DNA of 64,000 nucleotides from contig NZ_SUMB01000006.1 of the NCBI RefSeq assembly GCF_005048155.1, forward strand, positions 1-64,000, written 5' to 3'. Under the pieces are notes generated by a model. That model searched no databases. It was not told the origin of the DNA and saw nothing but the letters and a program-made list of their open reading frames with translations. The position numbers were made by a program, and so were the translations under genes. The stretch comes from Streptomyces piniterrae (GTDB lineage: Bacteria > Actinomycetota > Actinomycetes > Streptomycetales > Streptomycetaceae). Positions 32,151-40,051 of the stretch are shown here, piece by piece (position 1 is the first letter of the stretch; every line of letters begins with the position of its first letter).

Positions 32151-32972
32151 ATCGACGGCCTCCCCGTTGTGTCATGCGTCGTCTCGTATGAGGTTTTGTC
32201 TTGTGTGAGGTCGATGCGTATCCGCATCAGTACCTTGCCGCGGTACGTGGGGCAGCCGGATCCTTCGGAAGCAGGAAGTGCCTCCGCCATGCGGGGGAGG
32301 TACGTCCGGATTGTCGGAGGGCCGCTGCACGCCACCCATCAACCTCCTCGGCCCCATCGGCTCCACGCGGGACCTCACGCCTGAACTCCACGCTGCGGGA
32401 GCACTTTCGGTGCTCGCATTTCAGCGTGGAGCCTGACGTAAGGGGAGGGTCAAGTGGCTACGGGGAGGCCGGCAGCGGTCGGCGCGCGCCGCCATCGAGA
32501 CGAGCTCCAGAGCGTCGCCTGGTTGCTCGGCCCCAGGGCGATGAATAGAGGCGGGGATGCTGGTTCGCTGCGGGGGGGGGCGGGGGCGGCTGGTGTGCAG
32601 GTCGGGCGGTACGTGGACGCTGAGCGCCCGGGCCGTGACGAGGAGGATCACCGCGGCGGACGGGATCAGCTACCGGGCGGCGCGTGGCGGCGTCCGGGGC
32701 GGCGGAAGCGTCCTTGCCGGCTTCGGGGTTGGCGGGCCTGGCGGCGTGGCGTGCCGGGTCTTGGCGGGACTGGCGGTGCTGGTGGGCGGGCTGGTCCGGC
32801 GGGCTGGCATTTGTCATGGGCCGCGGGTGGTTCCGGGTGCGTCTTGGATGCCAGGGGTCCGCTGCCGCGAGTACCGCGGCCGGGGACACGGGGCCCGCAC
32901 ACCGGGTGAAGGGTGTGCCTGGACTCCGTATCGGAGGGGTGGCGGCCGGAGGGGCGGGGCCCCTCACCGGCC
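32151..32972. other. Gene-free region of about 820 bases with a nested inverted repeat
   Basis: Several open frames cross this stretch on both strands but none has domain or codon-bias support. 32386-32431 is a long nested palindrome (listed separately). 32566-32590 is a G run (GCGGGGGGGGCGGGGGCGGC). The left end holds the promoter of the YxxxE protein. It could be the remains of a lost gene, but I cannot name one. Confidence 0.45.
32386..32431. repeat. Nested inverted repeat
   Basis: CTCCACGCTG (32386-32395) pairs with CAGCGTGGAG (32422-32431), and inside it GAGCAC (32399-32404) pairs with GTGCTC (32410-32415). The RNA would form a stable two-stem rod; it could be a terminator or a small structured RNA. 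Confidence 0.6.
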
Positions 32973-33737
32973 TCAAGTGGTGCGGTGGACCTTGCTGTTG
33001 GAGGCCTGGGCACGGGGGCGGACCACCAGGAGGTCGATATTGACGTGCGAGGGGCGGGTGACGGCCCAGGCGATGGTGTCGGCGACGTCGTCCGCACTGA
33101 GCGGCTCGGCGACGCCCTCGTAGACCTTGGCGGCCTTCGCCGTGTCGCCGCGGAAGCGGGTGGTGGCGAACTCGTCGGTCTTCACCATGCCCGGGGCGAC
33201 CTCGATGATCCGCACGGGTTGGCCGCACAGCTCCAGGCGGAGCGTCTCGGCGATGACATGGGCGCCGTGCTTGGCGGCGACATAGCCGCCACCGCCCTCG
33301 TAGGTGCTGTGGCCGGCGGTGGAGGAGAGCACGACAACGGTGCCGTCACCGGAGGCGGTCAGTGCGGGCAGCAGCGCCTGGGTCGCGTGCAGCACACCGA
33401 GCACATTGACCTCGTACATCGCGCGCCAGTCCGCGGGATCGCCGGTGGCCACCGTTTCCGCTCCGAAGGCGCCGCCGGCGTTGTTGATGAGGACATCGCA
33501 GCGGTCGAGGCCGGCCGCGAAGGCGTCGACGGCGGCCCGGTCGGTGACATCGAGTGCGTACGCCTCGGCGTGCGGCAGCTCGGCGGCGAGCGCCTCGATG
33601 CGGTCCTTGCGGCGGGCGGTGAGGATGACGCGGAATCCGGCGGCGGCCAGTTGCCGCGCGGTGGCGGCGCCGATGCCGCTGCTCGCTCCGGTGACGACGG
33701 CGGTGGGGACGTCGGCGATGGGGGCATCGGCGGTCAT
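32973..33737 (-). CDS. SDR family NAD(P)-dependent oxidoreductase (YdfG-like)
   Basis: A 254-residue classical short-chain dehydrogenase. VVTGASSGIGAATARQLAAA is the cofactor loop, with TARRKDR after strand 2 favouring NADP. NNAGGAFGAE follows, and the catalytic Ser/Tyr/Lys set is in VVVLSSTAGHSTY and GGGYVAAKHGAH. The sequence resembles the YdfG/serine 3-dehydrogenase group, which oxidises 3-hydroxy acids and reduces semialdehydes. It is transcribed after ynfA but separated by a 198-base repeat-rich gap. Confidence 0.92.
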   Translation of the reverse strand: MTADAPIADVPTAVVTGASSGIGAATARQLAAAGFRVILTARRKDRIEALAAELPHAEAYALDVTDRAAVDAFAAGLDRCDVLINNAGGAFGAETVATGDPADWRAMYEVNVLGVLHATQALLPALTASGDGTVVVLSSTAGHSTYEGGGGYVAAKHGAHVIAETLRLELCGQPVRIIEVAPGMVKTDEFATTRFRGDTAKAAKVYEGVAEPLSADDVADTIAWAVTRPSHVNIDLLVVRPRAQASNSKVHRTT

Positions 33738-33935
33738 GGGGACTCTCCTCGTGCCTGTGGCGTGCGGCGAATATGGCGTGTGCGGCGGGGCCTGTGTGCG
33801 TGGTGCGGGTGCGGCTGCGTGTCGCGTGTATGGCGTCCGTGGAGCGTGCTGCGTCGTGCGTGACGTGCAGGCTCCGTCCAGCGTGCGGCGTACTGCGTCC
33901 TGCGTGCCGCGTGGCCAGGATATGCAGCGGAGCGG
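33738..33935 (-). other. Short gap of degenerate G+T repeats
   Basis: GCGTGTGCGG/GTGCGGGTGCGGCTGCGTGT-type units fill 33760-33910, similar in composition to 29745-29960. No gene. Confidence 0.4.
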
Positions 33936-34271
33936 TCAGCGGGCTCTCGGGACGTACATGATCACCGCCACACCGGCCAGGCAGATCAGCGCCCCGATGA
34001 CATCCCACCGGTCGGGCCGGTAGCCGTCCGCGACCATGCCCCAGGCCAACGAGCCGGCGACGAAGACCCCGCCGTACGCGGCGAGGATGCGGCCGAAGTC
34101 GGCGTCCGGCTGGAGGGTGGCGACGAAGCCGTAGACACCCAGGGCGATCACTCCGGCGCCGATCCAGACCCAGCCCCTGTGCTCGCGGACTCCCTGCCAG
34201 ACGAGCCAGGCACCGCCGATCTCGAACAGGGCGGCGAGCACGAAGAGAGCGACGGAGCGGGCGATCAGCAT
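33936..34271 (-). CDS. YnfA family small membrane protein
   Basis: 111 residues from ATG 34271 (the longer frame overlaps the divergent ATPase gene and is unneeded). Four transmembrane helices: SVALFVLAALFEIGGAWLVW, WVWIGAGVIALGVYGFVAT, ILAAYGGVFVAGSLAWGMV and WDVIGALICLAGVAVIMYV. This is the UPF0060/YnfA family of four-helix proteins related in fold to small multidrug transporters; the E. coli protein is poorly characterised. Its start faces the AAA ATPase gene 86 bases away. Confidence 0.9.
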   Translation of the reverse strand: MLIARSVALFVLAALFEIGGAWLVWQGVREHRGWVWIGAGVIALGVYGFVATLQPDADFGRILAAYGGVFVAGSLAWGMVADGYRPDRWDVIGALICLAGVAVIMYVPRAR

Positions 34272-34357
34272 GCGGACCAGCGTAGGAGGCCGTCCAGGTG
34301 GGGCTCCGCCCGTCAGGGGAAGGGCGGGTGTCGGTGGCATGTGAGAGCTTCGAGGGC

Positions 34358-35098
34358 ATGCTCATCGAACGCGCATACGTAGACCTTCCGGAGGGAGAGG
34401 GGACGGCCGAGGACGGCTGGCCCTGGACCGTGCCGTGCGTGCGCCAGCTGGCCGAGGAGGGGCTCACCTTCCGCGCGCCGGTCACCTTCCTGGTGGGGGA
34501 GAACGGCTCGGGGAAGTCGACGCTGGCCGAGGCCCTGGCGGAGGGTTTCGGGCTGGATTCGTACGGCGGCTCGGCGGGCTACAAATACGCCAGCTCGCGG
34601 GAGTCCTCGCTGCTCGGCGGCTTGATGCGGTTCGACCCCACGCGCGAGGGGCGGGCGATGGTGCGCGGGCCGCGGACCCGCCGGCGGGGCTTCTTCCTGC
34701 GGGCCGAGACGGCGTTGGAGGCGCTGGGCGGAGAGTGGGGGGCCAGGAAGCTCTCGCAGCATCCCGATGCCATGAGCCATGGGGAAGGCTTTCTGTTGGC
34801 CTTCCGCGAGCGGTTCTCCCAGCGAGGGCTTTATGTGCTGGACGAGCCGGAGGCGGCACTGTCCTTCTCCTCCTGCCTGGAACTGGTCGGGTTGATGGAC
34901 GAGTTGGGGAGCTGTGGAGCGCAGATCATCTGTGCCACGCACTCCCCGCTGCTGACGGCCCTGCCCGGCGCCGAGATCGTCGAGGTCGGCGAACACGGCA
35001 TGCGGTCCGCGAAGTGGGCGGAGCTGGGCCTCGTCGACCACTGGCGTCGGTATCTCAGCGACCCGCGGGCGTATCTGCGGCATGTCCTCACGGAATGA
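34358..35098 (+). CDS. AAA family (ABC/RecF-type) ATPase
   Basis: A 246-residue soluble ATPase. Walker A is LVGENGSGKSTLAEALAEG near residue 48. The signature-like DAMSHGEGFLLAF sits where ABC ATPases have LSGGQ, and Walker B is LYVLDEPEAALS, with the switch His in ICATHSPLL. There is no long coiled coil. Similar stand-alone ATPases occur in nucleotide-binding or defence contexts, but there is no nuclease (e.g. TOPRIM) partner here. The 3' end overlaps the convergent monooxygenase gene by 11 bases. Confidence 0.85.
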   Translation: MLIERAYVDLPEGEGTAEDGWPWTVPCVRQLAEEGLTFRAPVTFLVGENGSGKSTLAEALAEGFGLDSYGGSAGYKYASSRESSLLGGLMRFDPTREGRAMVRGPRTRRRGFFLRAETALEALGGEWGARKLSQHPDAMSHGEGFLLAFRERFSQRGLYVLDEPEAALSFSSCLELVGLMDELGSCGAQIICATHSPLLTALPGAEIVEVGEHGMRSAKWAELGLVDHWRRYLSDPRAYLRHVLTE

Positions 35099-36731
35099 CG
35101 GAGGCGGGCGAGGCCGTGCGTATGGAGCCCTCGGGCTCTGCCACAGCGCCGGTCCAGCGCGTGAGGGCGGTGCGTATTCCAGCGGCGCGCTCCGCCGGGG
35201 CGGTGGCGTCGGTAGCCCAGGCGATATAGCCGTCGGGCCGTACGAGCAGTGCGGTACGCCGCCCGCCTGTCCAGGAGGCGCACACGACACGGTCGGCCGA
35301 GGGCTGAGGATCGCCGGTGTCGCCGACGGGAGTGATAAGGACGAACTTGCCCTGGCGCAGGAGTTCGTAGAGGCGGCTGCCGTCGGCCAGGCGGACGTCG
35401 GGCGCTCGGCGGCCGGCGAGCGGGTGGGCGCCGCGCTCGGCGGGATAGCTGATGGCGAGGCCGGAGACAGTGCGGATCGCACGGCCGGACAGCGGCCGCA
35501 GCCGGTTGATGAGCCCGGCGGCCAGCGCACGGGCGGCGCGCCCCGGAGCACGGTGCAGCAGGCCCACCCGGAGGATGGTGCCGCTGAGGCGCAGCACAAG
35601 CTTGCCGACGGGGTGGCGCTCGGCCTGGTAGCTGTCCAGCAGGCCGGCGGGGGCATGGCCCTGGAGCACCGCGGCGAGCTTCCAGCTGAGGTTGGCGGCG
35701 TCCTGCAGCCCCGTGTTCATGCCCATGCCGCCGGCCGGGGAGTGGACATGGGCGGCGTCGCCGGCGAGGAAGACACGGCCCACGCGGTAGTCGGGCACCT
35801 GCCGTTCGTCGCTGTGGAAGCGGGAGATCCAGCGGGCGTCGTGCATGCCGTAGTCGCTGCCGAGGGCGAGGCGGGCCAGCTCGCGGACCTCGTCCAGGTC
35901 GGCGGGCACGTCGTCGGCGGCCTGGCGGCGGCGGTTCCAGCCGATGACGCGGTACCAGCCGTCACCGAACGGGGCGATCACGGCGAACGCGTCCGTGGTG
36001 GCGTTGACGGTGAAGGGGCTGTCGGGTTCCTGGGCCAGCCGGACGTCGGCGAGGACCAGCGAGCGGAGCGCGGACTTGCCAGGGAAGGGGAGACCCAGGG
36101 TCTCGCGGATGGTGCTGCGGACCCCGTCGGTGCCGACGAGGTAGGCGGCGCGGGCGCGGTGGACGCCGTCGGCCTCGCGGACGCGCACCGTCACGCCGTC
36201 CCCGTCCTGCTGCAGGCCGAGCACCTCTGACTCGTACCGGAAGGTGACCCCGGCCTGCCGGGCCCGGCGCTCCAGCAGCCGCTCGACCTCGAACTGCGGG
36301 GTGACCAGCACGAACGGGAAGCGGGACGGAAGCCTGCTCGGGTCGAGGGTGGCGCTCCCGAAGAGGCGGAGACGGGTGAGCGGATATCCGCCGGCGACGA
36401 GTTCATCGGCGAGGCCACGGGCGTCCAGCTGCTCCAAGGTTCGGGCGTGCACGACCAGGGCGCGGGTGAGGTTGCTGGTCGTGTGGGGGCGGCGCTCCAG
36501 GAGCGTGACGTCGAGGCCGGCCTCGGCGAGGTCGCCGGCGAGCAGCAGTCCGGTCGGTCCTGCGCCGACGACGATGACATCGCTGCGGCTGATCTCGGAG
36601 CCGGTCGCCGGATCGGTCGTCGGATCGCTCGCCGGGCCGGCCGCAGGACCAGTCGCGCGATCGGTTGACGGGCCGGTCGTCGGGTCGGTGGTCGGGACGG
36701 TGGTGCTGGGCTTGCGGTTCGCGGCCTTCAT
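35088..36731 (-). CDS. FAD-dependent aromatic-ring monooxygenase (rifampicin monooxygenase-like)
   Basis: 547 residues from ATG 36731, with GGAGGCAG upstream. A repetitive Thr/Pro/Asp-rich N-terminus (TTDPTTGPSTDRATGPAAGP) of 45 residues precedes the FAD domain. VIVVGAGPTGLLLAGDLAEA binds the ADP of FAD, YLVGTDGVRSTIRE is the DG motif, and VFLAGDAAHVHSPAGGMGMN is the GD motif. The C-terminus resembles the thioredoxin-like domain of PheA/TfdB hydroxylases. It should hydroxylate an aromatic compound, possibly an antibiotic. It is divergent from a TetR gene with operator-like repeats between them, so the TetR protein probably represses it. Confidence 0.9.
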   Translation of the reverse strand: MKAANRKPSTTVPTTDPTTGPSTDRATGPAAGPASDPTTDPATGSEISRSDVIVVGAGPTGLLLAGDLAEAGLDVTLLERRPHTTSNLTRALVVHARTLEQLDARGLADELVAGGYPLTRLRLFGSATLDPSRLPSRFPFVLVTPQFEVERLLERRARQAGVTFRYESEVLGLQQDGDGVTVRVREADGVHRARAAYLVGTDGVRSTIRETLGLPFPGKSALRSLVLADVRLAQEPDSPFTVNATTDAFAVIAPFGDGWYRVIGWNRRRQAADDVPADLDEVRELARLALGSDYGMHDARWISRFHSDERQVPDYRVGRVFLAGDAAHVHSPAGGMGMNTGLQDAANLSWKLAAVLQGHAPAGLLDSYQAERHPVGKLVLRLSGTILRVGLLHRAPGRAARALAAGLINRLRPLSGRAIRTVSGLAISYPAERGAHPLAGRRAPDVRLADGSRLYELLRQGKFVLITPVGDTGDPQPSADRVVCASWTGGRRTALLVRPDGYIAWATDATAPAERAAGIRTALTRWTGAVAEPEGSIRTASPASVIP

Positions 36732-36745
36732 GGCTGCCTCCAATG

Positions 36746-36831
36746 CCAACACGCGTTGGTCAACGCTTGTTGGCAAAAGCCTAAGCCTGCCGGGACTGGC
36801 ATGTCAACACGCGTTGGCCTACAGTTGTTGA
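36746..36831. promoter_or_regulatory. Operator array for the TetR regulator
   Basis: Near-palindromic 14-base sites of the form YCAACRCGYGTTGG occur at 36746-36759 (CCAACACGCGTTGG), 36760-36773 (TCAACGCTTGTTGG) and 36804-36817 (TCAACACGCGTTGG), with a partial one (AGTTGTTGAC) at 36823-36832. The first two abut the monooxygenase start and the others the tetR start. Confidence 0.8.
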
Positions 36832-36832
36832 C

Positions 36833-37486
36833 ATGGCCGAACGTGTCCCCTCCACCCCCTCCGTCACCCCCGATGTGGACCTCGGTGAGTCCCCCGTGGC
36901 CGCCGTCGCCCCCACCGCCGGGGACCACGGCCGCCCCCGCCGCTCCGAGGCCACCCGTGCCGCGATCCTGGCCGCCGCCAAGGACCGTTTCGCCGCCGAC
37001 GGTTACGAGCGCGCGACCATCCGCGCCATCGCCAGGGACGCGGGCATCGATCCGTCGATGGTGATGCGCTACTACGGCAACAAGGAGGGCCTCTTCGCGG
37101 CCGCCTCCGAGATCGATCTGCACGCCCCCGACCTCACCGGGGTGCCGCACGACGAGCTCGGCGCCCGGCTCGTACGGCACTTCCTCGAGCGCTGGGAGTG
37201 CGACGAGACGCTGACCGCCATGATGCGCGTCGGCGTCACCAACGAGGCGGGCGCGGAGCGGATGCGCGGGGTGTTCGCCGGCCAGATAGGGCCGGTCCTC
37301 GCCGCCGTCTGCCCGGTCCCCGACCAGGCGGCCACGCGCGCCGCCCTGATCGCCTCGCAGGTCCTCGGCATGGCGCTGTGCCGCTATGTCCTGCACATCC
37401 CGCCGGCCGTCGGCCTCGACCACGATGAGGTCGTGGCCTGGCTGGCGCCCACCATCCAGCGCTATCTGACGGCCGAACACCCCTGA
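36833..37486 (+). CDS. TetR family regulator, probable repressor of the FAD monooxygenase
   Basis: A 217-residue protein. A Pro/Val-rich N-terminus of about 35 residues precedes the HTH: ATRAAILAAAKDRFAADGYE, then TIRAIARDAGIDPSMVMRYY, then GNKEGLF. The ligand domain follows from about residue 95. ATG 36833 has no Shine-Dalgarno and lies 8 bases after a TACAGT that could be a -10 box, so the mRNA may be leaderless. The divergent gene and the repeats between them point to autoregulation plus control of the monooxygenase, probably relieved by its aromatic substrate. Confidence 0.9.
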   Translation: MAERVPSTPSVTPDVDLGESPVAAVAPTAGDHGRPRRSEATRAAILAAAKDRFAADGYERATIRAIARDAGIDPSMVMRYYGNKEGLFAAASEIDLHAPDLTGVPHDELGARLVRHFLERWECDETLTAMMRVGVTNEAGAERMRGVFAGQIGPVLAAVCPVPDQAATRAALIASQVLGMALCRYVLHIPPAVGLDHDEVVAWLAPTIQRYLTAEHP

Positions 37487-37676
37487 GGAAGCCGGGCGGG
37501 CGGGCTCGCCAGGAGTCGGCCCGGCGCGTCAACACCCGCCCGGCGACCAGTTCCACATGCCCGGCGAACACCCGCCGCGCGTCCGGCGTCAGCGTCGTCA
37601 GGGCCACCACCGCCGTGATGATGACGTCGCACAGCTTGCTGTGTACGTCGTCCCAGGTGTGGCAGTGACGGGGCAT
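37236..37676 (-). CDS. Possible small gene antisense to the tetR 3' end
   Basis: Open frame from ATG 37676. Its first 60 or so codons have the G+C-rich third positions of real genes (PRHCHTWDDVHSKLCDVIIT then AVVALTTLTPDARRVFAGHV) and could form amphipathic helices. After about residue 65 the frame runs antisense through tetR and looks non-coding. It may be a gene fragment, or a real gene with a frameshift. No family recognised. Confidence 0.25.
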   Translation of the reverse strand: MPRHCHTWDDVHSKLCDVIITAVVALTTLTPDARRVFAGHVELVAGRVLTRRADSWRARPPGFLRGVRPSDSAGWWAPARPRPHRGRGRRPAGCAGHSGTAPCRGPARRSGRRAWPPGRGPGRRRRGPALSGRRTPRASAPRPPRW

Positions 37677-37748
37677 CGGACATGGCTCGATTCTGCCGGT
37701 GTCGCGCGCCGCGCCCTCCTAGGGTGTGGACCGAGACGGGAGGCGCGT

Positions 37749-38270
37749 ATGCACCAGCGGCAGCCGCTGCCCGCGCCGGGAGGGGCCGACCGGCTCCCCG
37801 AGGCGCTGATCGACTTGTACGGGCTGGCGCCGCTGCCCCGTGAGGGCGGGCGGTTCCGGCGTACGTGGGCCGGGCCGGAGCGCGCCGACGGGCGGCCGGA
37901 GGGGTCGGCGATCGTCATGCTGCTGACCGCCGAGCCGGGCGACTACTGCGCCTTGCACCGGCTGCCCGCCGACGAGATCTGGCACTTCTACCTCGGCGAT
38001 CCGCTCACCCTGCTCCTGCTCCCCGAGGGCGGCGCCGCCCGTACGGTCGTCCTCGGGCCCGACGTCCTCAGCGGGCAGCACGTGCAGTTCACCGTGCCGG
38101 CCGGGACATGGATGGGCGCCGCGGTCGCCGAGGGCGGGGCCTGGACGCTGTTCGGCTGCACCATGGCGCCCGGCTTCACCTTCGACGACTACGAGCACGG
38201 GGACGCCGCCGAACTGGCCGCGCGCTTTCCCGGGGCGGCGGCGCGGATCGTGGCGCTGAGCAGGCCATGA
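37749..38270 (+). CDS. Cupin_5 (DUF985) domain protein
   Basis: A 173-residue single-domain cupin of the DUF985 family. Characteristic segments are LIDLYGLAPLPREGGRFRRTW, MLLTAEPGDYCALHRLPADE then IWHFYLGDPLTLLLL, and VPAGTWMGAAVAEGGAWTLF then GCTMAPGFTFDDYE. The His of ALHRLP and the downstream acidic residues occupy the usual cupin metal positions. Some members are proposed to be epimerase- or nucleotide-sugar-related, but function is unproven. ATG 37749 follows GGGAGG. It is followed by a repeat-rich stretch and an SDR gene. Confidence 0.88.
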   Translation: MHQRQPLPAPGGADRLPEALIDLYGLAPLPREGGRFRRTWAGPERADGRPEGSAIVMLLTAEPGDYCALHRLPADEIWHFYLGDPLTLLLLPEGGAARTVVLGPDVLSGQHVQFTVPAGTWMGAAVAEGGAWTLFGCTMAPGFTFDDYEHGDAAELAARFPGAAARIVALSRP

Positions 38271-38317
38271 CAGGGGTGTCGCCCCCTTGCGAGCCCAACG
38301 TCCGTGGTGGGTCGGGT

Positions 38318-38593
38318 ATGTCCGGCGAGCGGCCTGCGCCCGGGAGACCGCCACGATCCGGCCACGCCGATGACACCGGGAGCGCAGGCACTCCGGACAC
38401 ACCGCCCGGACCGCCCGGACCGCCCGGACCGCCCGGACCGCCCGGAACAACCGGAACGGCCGGAACGGCCGGAACGCCGGGCCCAACTGGACCGACCGGA
38501 CCGACCGATGGGACTGACGGGACCGACAGGACTGACTGGAACTGCCGGACCGACCGGAACACCGGAACAACTGCAGAGGCAAAAGAGCCATGA
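38318..38593 (+). CDS. Possible short collagen-like (Gly-X-Y) repeat ORF
   Basis: 91 codons from ATG 38318, with GGTGG upstream. From codon 28 on it is GPPGPPGPPGPPGTTGTAGT, then GTPGPTGPTGPTDGTDGTD, a collagen-like triplet pattern generated by nine-base repeats. Its TGA overlaps the ATG of the following SDR gene (ATGA), as in coupled genes. It may be a translated leader of the SDR gene or merely a repeat that stays open. There is no signal peptide. Confidence 0.35.
   Translation: MSGERPAPGRPPRSGHADDTGSAGTPDTPPGPPGPPGPPGPPGTTGTAGTAGTPGPTGPTGPTDGTDGTDRTDWNCRTDRNTGTTAEAKEP
38396..38560 (+). repeat. Nine-base tandem repeat array (GGACCGCCC and GGAACGGCC/GGACCGACC variants)
   Basis: Consecutive near-identical units start as CCGCCCGGA and drift to CGGCCGGAA, then GACCGACCG and GGGACTGAC. 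The drift is graded along the array, as expected from replication slippage. Confidence 0.85.
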
Positions 38594-39438
38594 GCGACCT
38601 CCCCGACACCCCCGATGCCCCCGACGCTCCCGACCTCCCCGACGCTCTCGACCTCACCCCCGCCCCCGATCGCACCCGCCTCCCCGACCTCACCCACCAC
38701 GTAGCCCTGATCACCGGCGCGGCCGGGACCATCGGGCGCGGGATCGCGCTGCGTTTTGCCGCCGCGGGCGCCGCCGTGGTGGTGCATTTCCGTACGCATG
38801 CCGAGGCGGCGCGGGGGATCGTCGGGGAGATCGAGAGGCGCGGTGGCAGTGCGCTGGCGCTCCGCGCCGATCTGGCCGACGAGGCGGAATGCCACCGGCT
38901 GGTGGCGGCGGCCGCCGGCTGGCGCGGCCGGCTGACGGTGCTGGTGAACAACGCGGGGGTGCAGCCCACCCAGGAGCTGGCGGCGATGTCGCTCGCCGAC
39001 TGGCGGGCGGTGGCGGACACCAATGTGCACAGCGTCTTCGCCTGCACCCAGGCCGCGGCGGCCGTGATGCGGGAGGGCGGCGGGGGATCGGTGACGCATA
39101 TCGCGTCCATCGAGGCGGACCGTCCGGCGCCGCTGCACGCCCACTACAGCGCGTCCAAGGCGGCGGTGGTGATGCACGCCCGCTCGGCCGCCCTGGAGTA
39201 CGGGCCGTACGGGATCCGCGTCAACAGCGTCTCGCCGGGCCTGATCGGGCGTCCCGGCATCGAGGAGGACTGGCCGGAGGGGGTCCGCCGCTGGCAAGAG
39301 GCGGCGCCCGCCGGGCGGTTGGGGCGGCCCGAGGACGTGGGCGATGCCTGTGTCTTTCTGGCCTCGCCGATGGCGTCCTGGATCACCGGCCACGATCTCG
39401 TCGTCGACGGCGGTGTCTCGGCCCGTCCCACCTGGTGA
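38590..39438 (+). CDS. SDR family oxidoreductase
   Basis: A 282-residue protein. The first 35 residues are a repetitive Asp/Pro/Ala stretch (SDLPDTPDAPDAPDLPDALD), followed by a classical SDR domain: VALITGAAGTIGRGIALRFA, LVNNAGVQPTQELA, THIASIEADRPA (Ser), HAHYSASKAAVVMHA (Tyr, Lys) and the C-terminal ITGHDLVVDGG typical of FabG-like enzymes. The substrate is unknown. The N-terminal repeat appears to extend the adjoining repeat DNA into the gene. Confidence 0.9.
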   Translation: MSDLPDTPDAPDAPDLPDALDLTPAPDRTRLPDLTHHVALITGAAGTIGRGIALRFAAAGAAVVVHFRTHAEAARGIVGEIERRGGSALALRADLADEAECHRLVAAAAGWRGRLTVLVNNAGVQPTQELAAMSLADWRAVADTNVHSVFACTQAAAAVMREGGGGSVTHIASIEADRPAPLHAHYSASKAAVVMHARSAALEYGPYGIRVNSVSPGLIGRPGIEEDWPEGVRRWQEAAPAGRLGRPEDVGDACVFLASPMASWITGHDLVVDGGVSARPTW

Positions 39439-39452
39439 ACCCGGGCGTTCTG

Positions 39453-39515
39453 GCCCGCCTGCCCGCCTGCCCGCCTGCCCGCCTGCCCGCCTGCCCGCCT
39501 GCCCGCCTGCCCGCC
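39453..39515 (+). repeat. Octamer tandem repeat GCCCGCCT, 7.9 copies
   Basis: Seven perfect GCCCGCCT units from 39453 to 39508 plus seven bases of an eighth, just after the SDR stop codon. No coding role. Perfect identity implies recent or ongoing slippage, so the copy number may vary between isolates. Confidence 0.95.
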
Positions 39516-39613
39516 GGGCCCCGCCCCGACGGGCGACACCTACTCCTGCCCCTGGCCTGTCCCGTGCGCCGCCCCGCCCGGCCGCAACGATTCAGCAGCG
39601 ACCGGTCGGTGCC

Positions 39614-40051
39614 TCACGGCCACACCAGGCAGTACGCCTGGTGCCCCGCTTCGTGCAGCCGGTGGCTGAAGTCCTGCCATTCGTGCAGCAGCTGGTAGAC
39701 GCTGAAGGCGTCGCGCGGGCCGCCCCGGTCGGGGACGGTGGACCAGATGAACGCGGCCGCGCCGACCGACTCCTCGCCGACACCGCGCAGCGGGTCGGTC
39801 ACGGTCATGGGGAGTTTGACCACGGCGTAATCGGGGTGCAGCACGACCAGCTCCAGCGGCGGAACCTTATGGAGCGGTATGCCCTCTATGCCGGTGAGGA
39901 CCATCGCGGCCATCGTCTCCGGCTTGATCTTGGTGAACATGCCACCCATACCGAGCTCATCACCGCCGAGCTCCTCGGGACGCATCGAGATCGGGACACG
40001 GGCCGCCGTCGCGCCATTGGGCGCGCCGAAGTATTTGTATGTCACCCCCAT
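39614..40051 (-). CDS. Conserved hypothetical protein, 145 residues
   Basis: Starts at ATG 40051 (MGVTYKYFGAPNGATAARVP). It is soluble with mixed alpha/beta content: SMRPEELGGDELGMGGMFTK, PPLELVVLHPDYAVVKLPMT, then DAFSVYQLLHEWQDFSHRLH and EAGHQAYCLVWP. I recall close relatives only in streptomycetes and recognise no domain. It is divergent from hemL across a 450-base gap. Confidence 0.75.
   Translation of the reverse strand: MGVTYKYFGAPNGATAARVPISMRPEELGGDELGMGGMFTKIKPETMAAMVLTGIEGIPLHKVPPLELVVLHPDYAVVKLPMTVTDPLRGVGEESVGAAAFIWSTVPDRGGPRDAFSVYQLLHEWQDFSHRLHEAGHQAYCLVWP

Noticed and set aside
32454..33123. Plus-strand frames of 150-190 codons in the region left of the SDR gene
   Set aside because: Gly/Arg-rich translations without domain or bias; they partly run antisense to the SDR gene.
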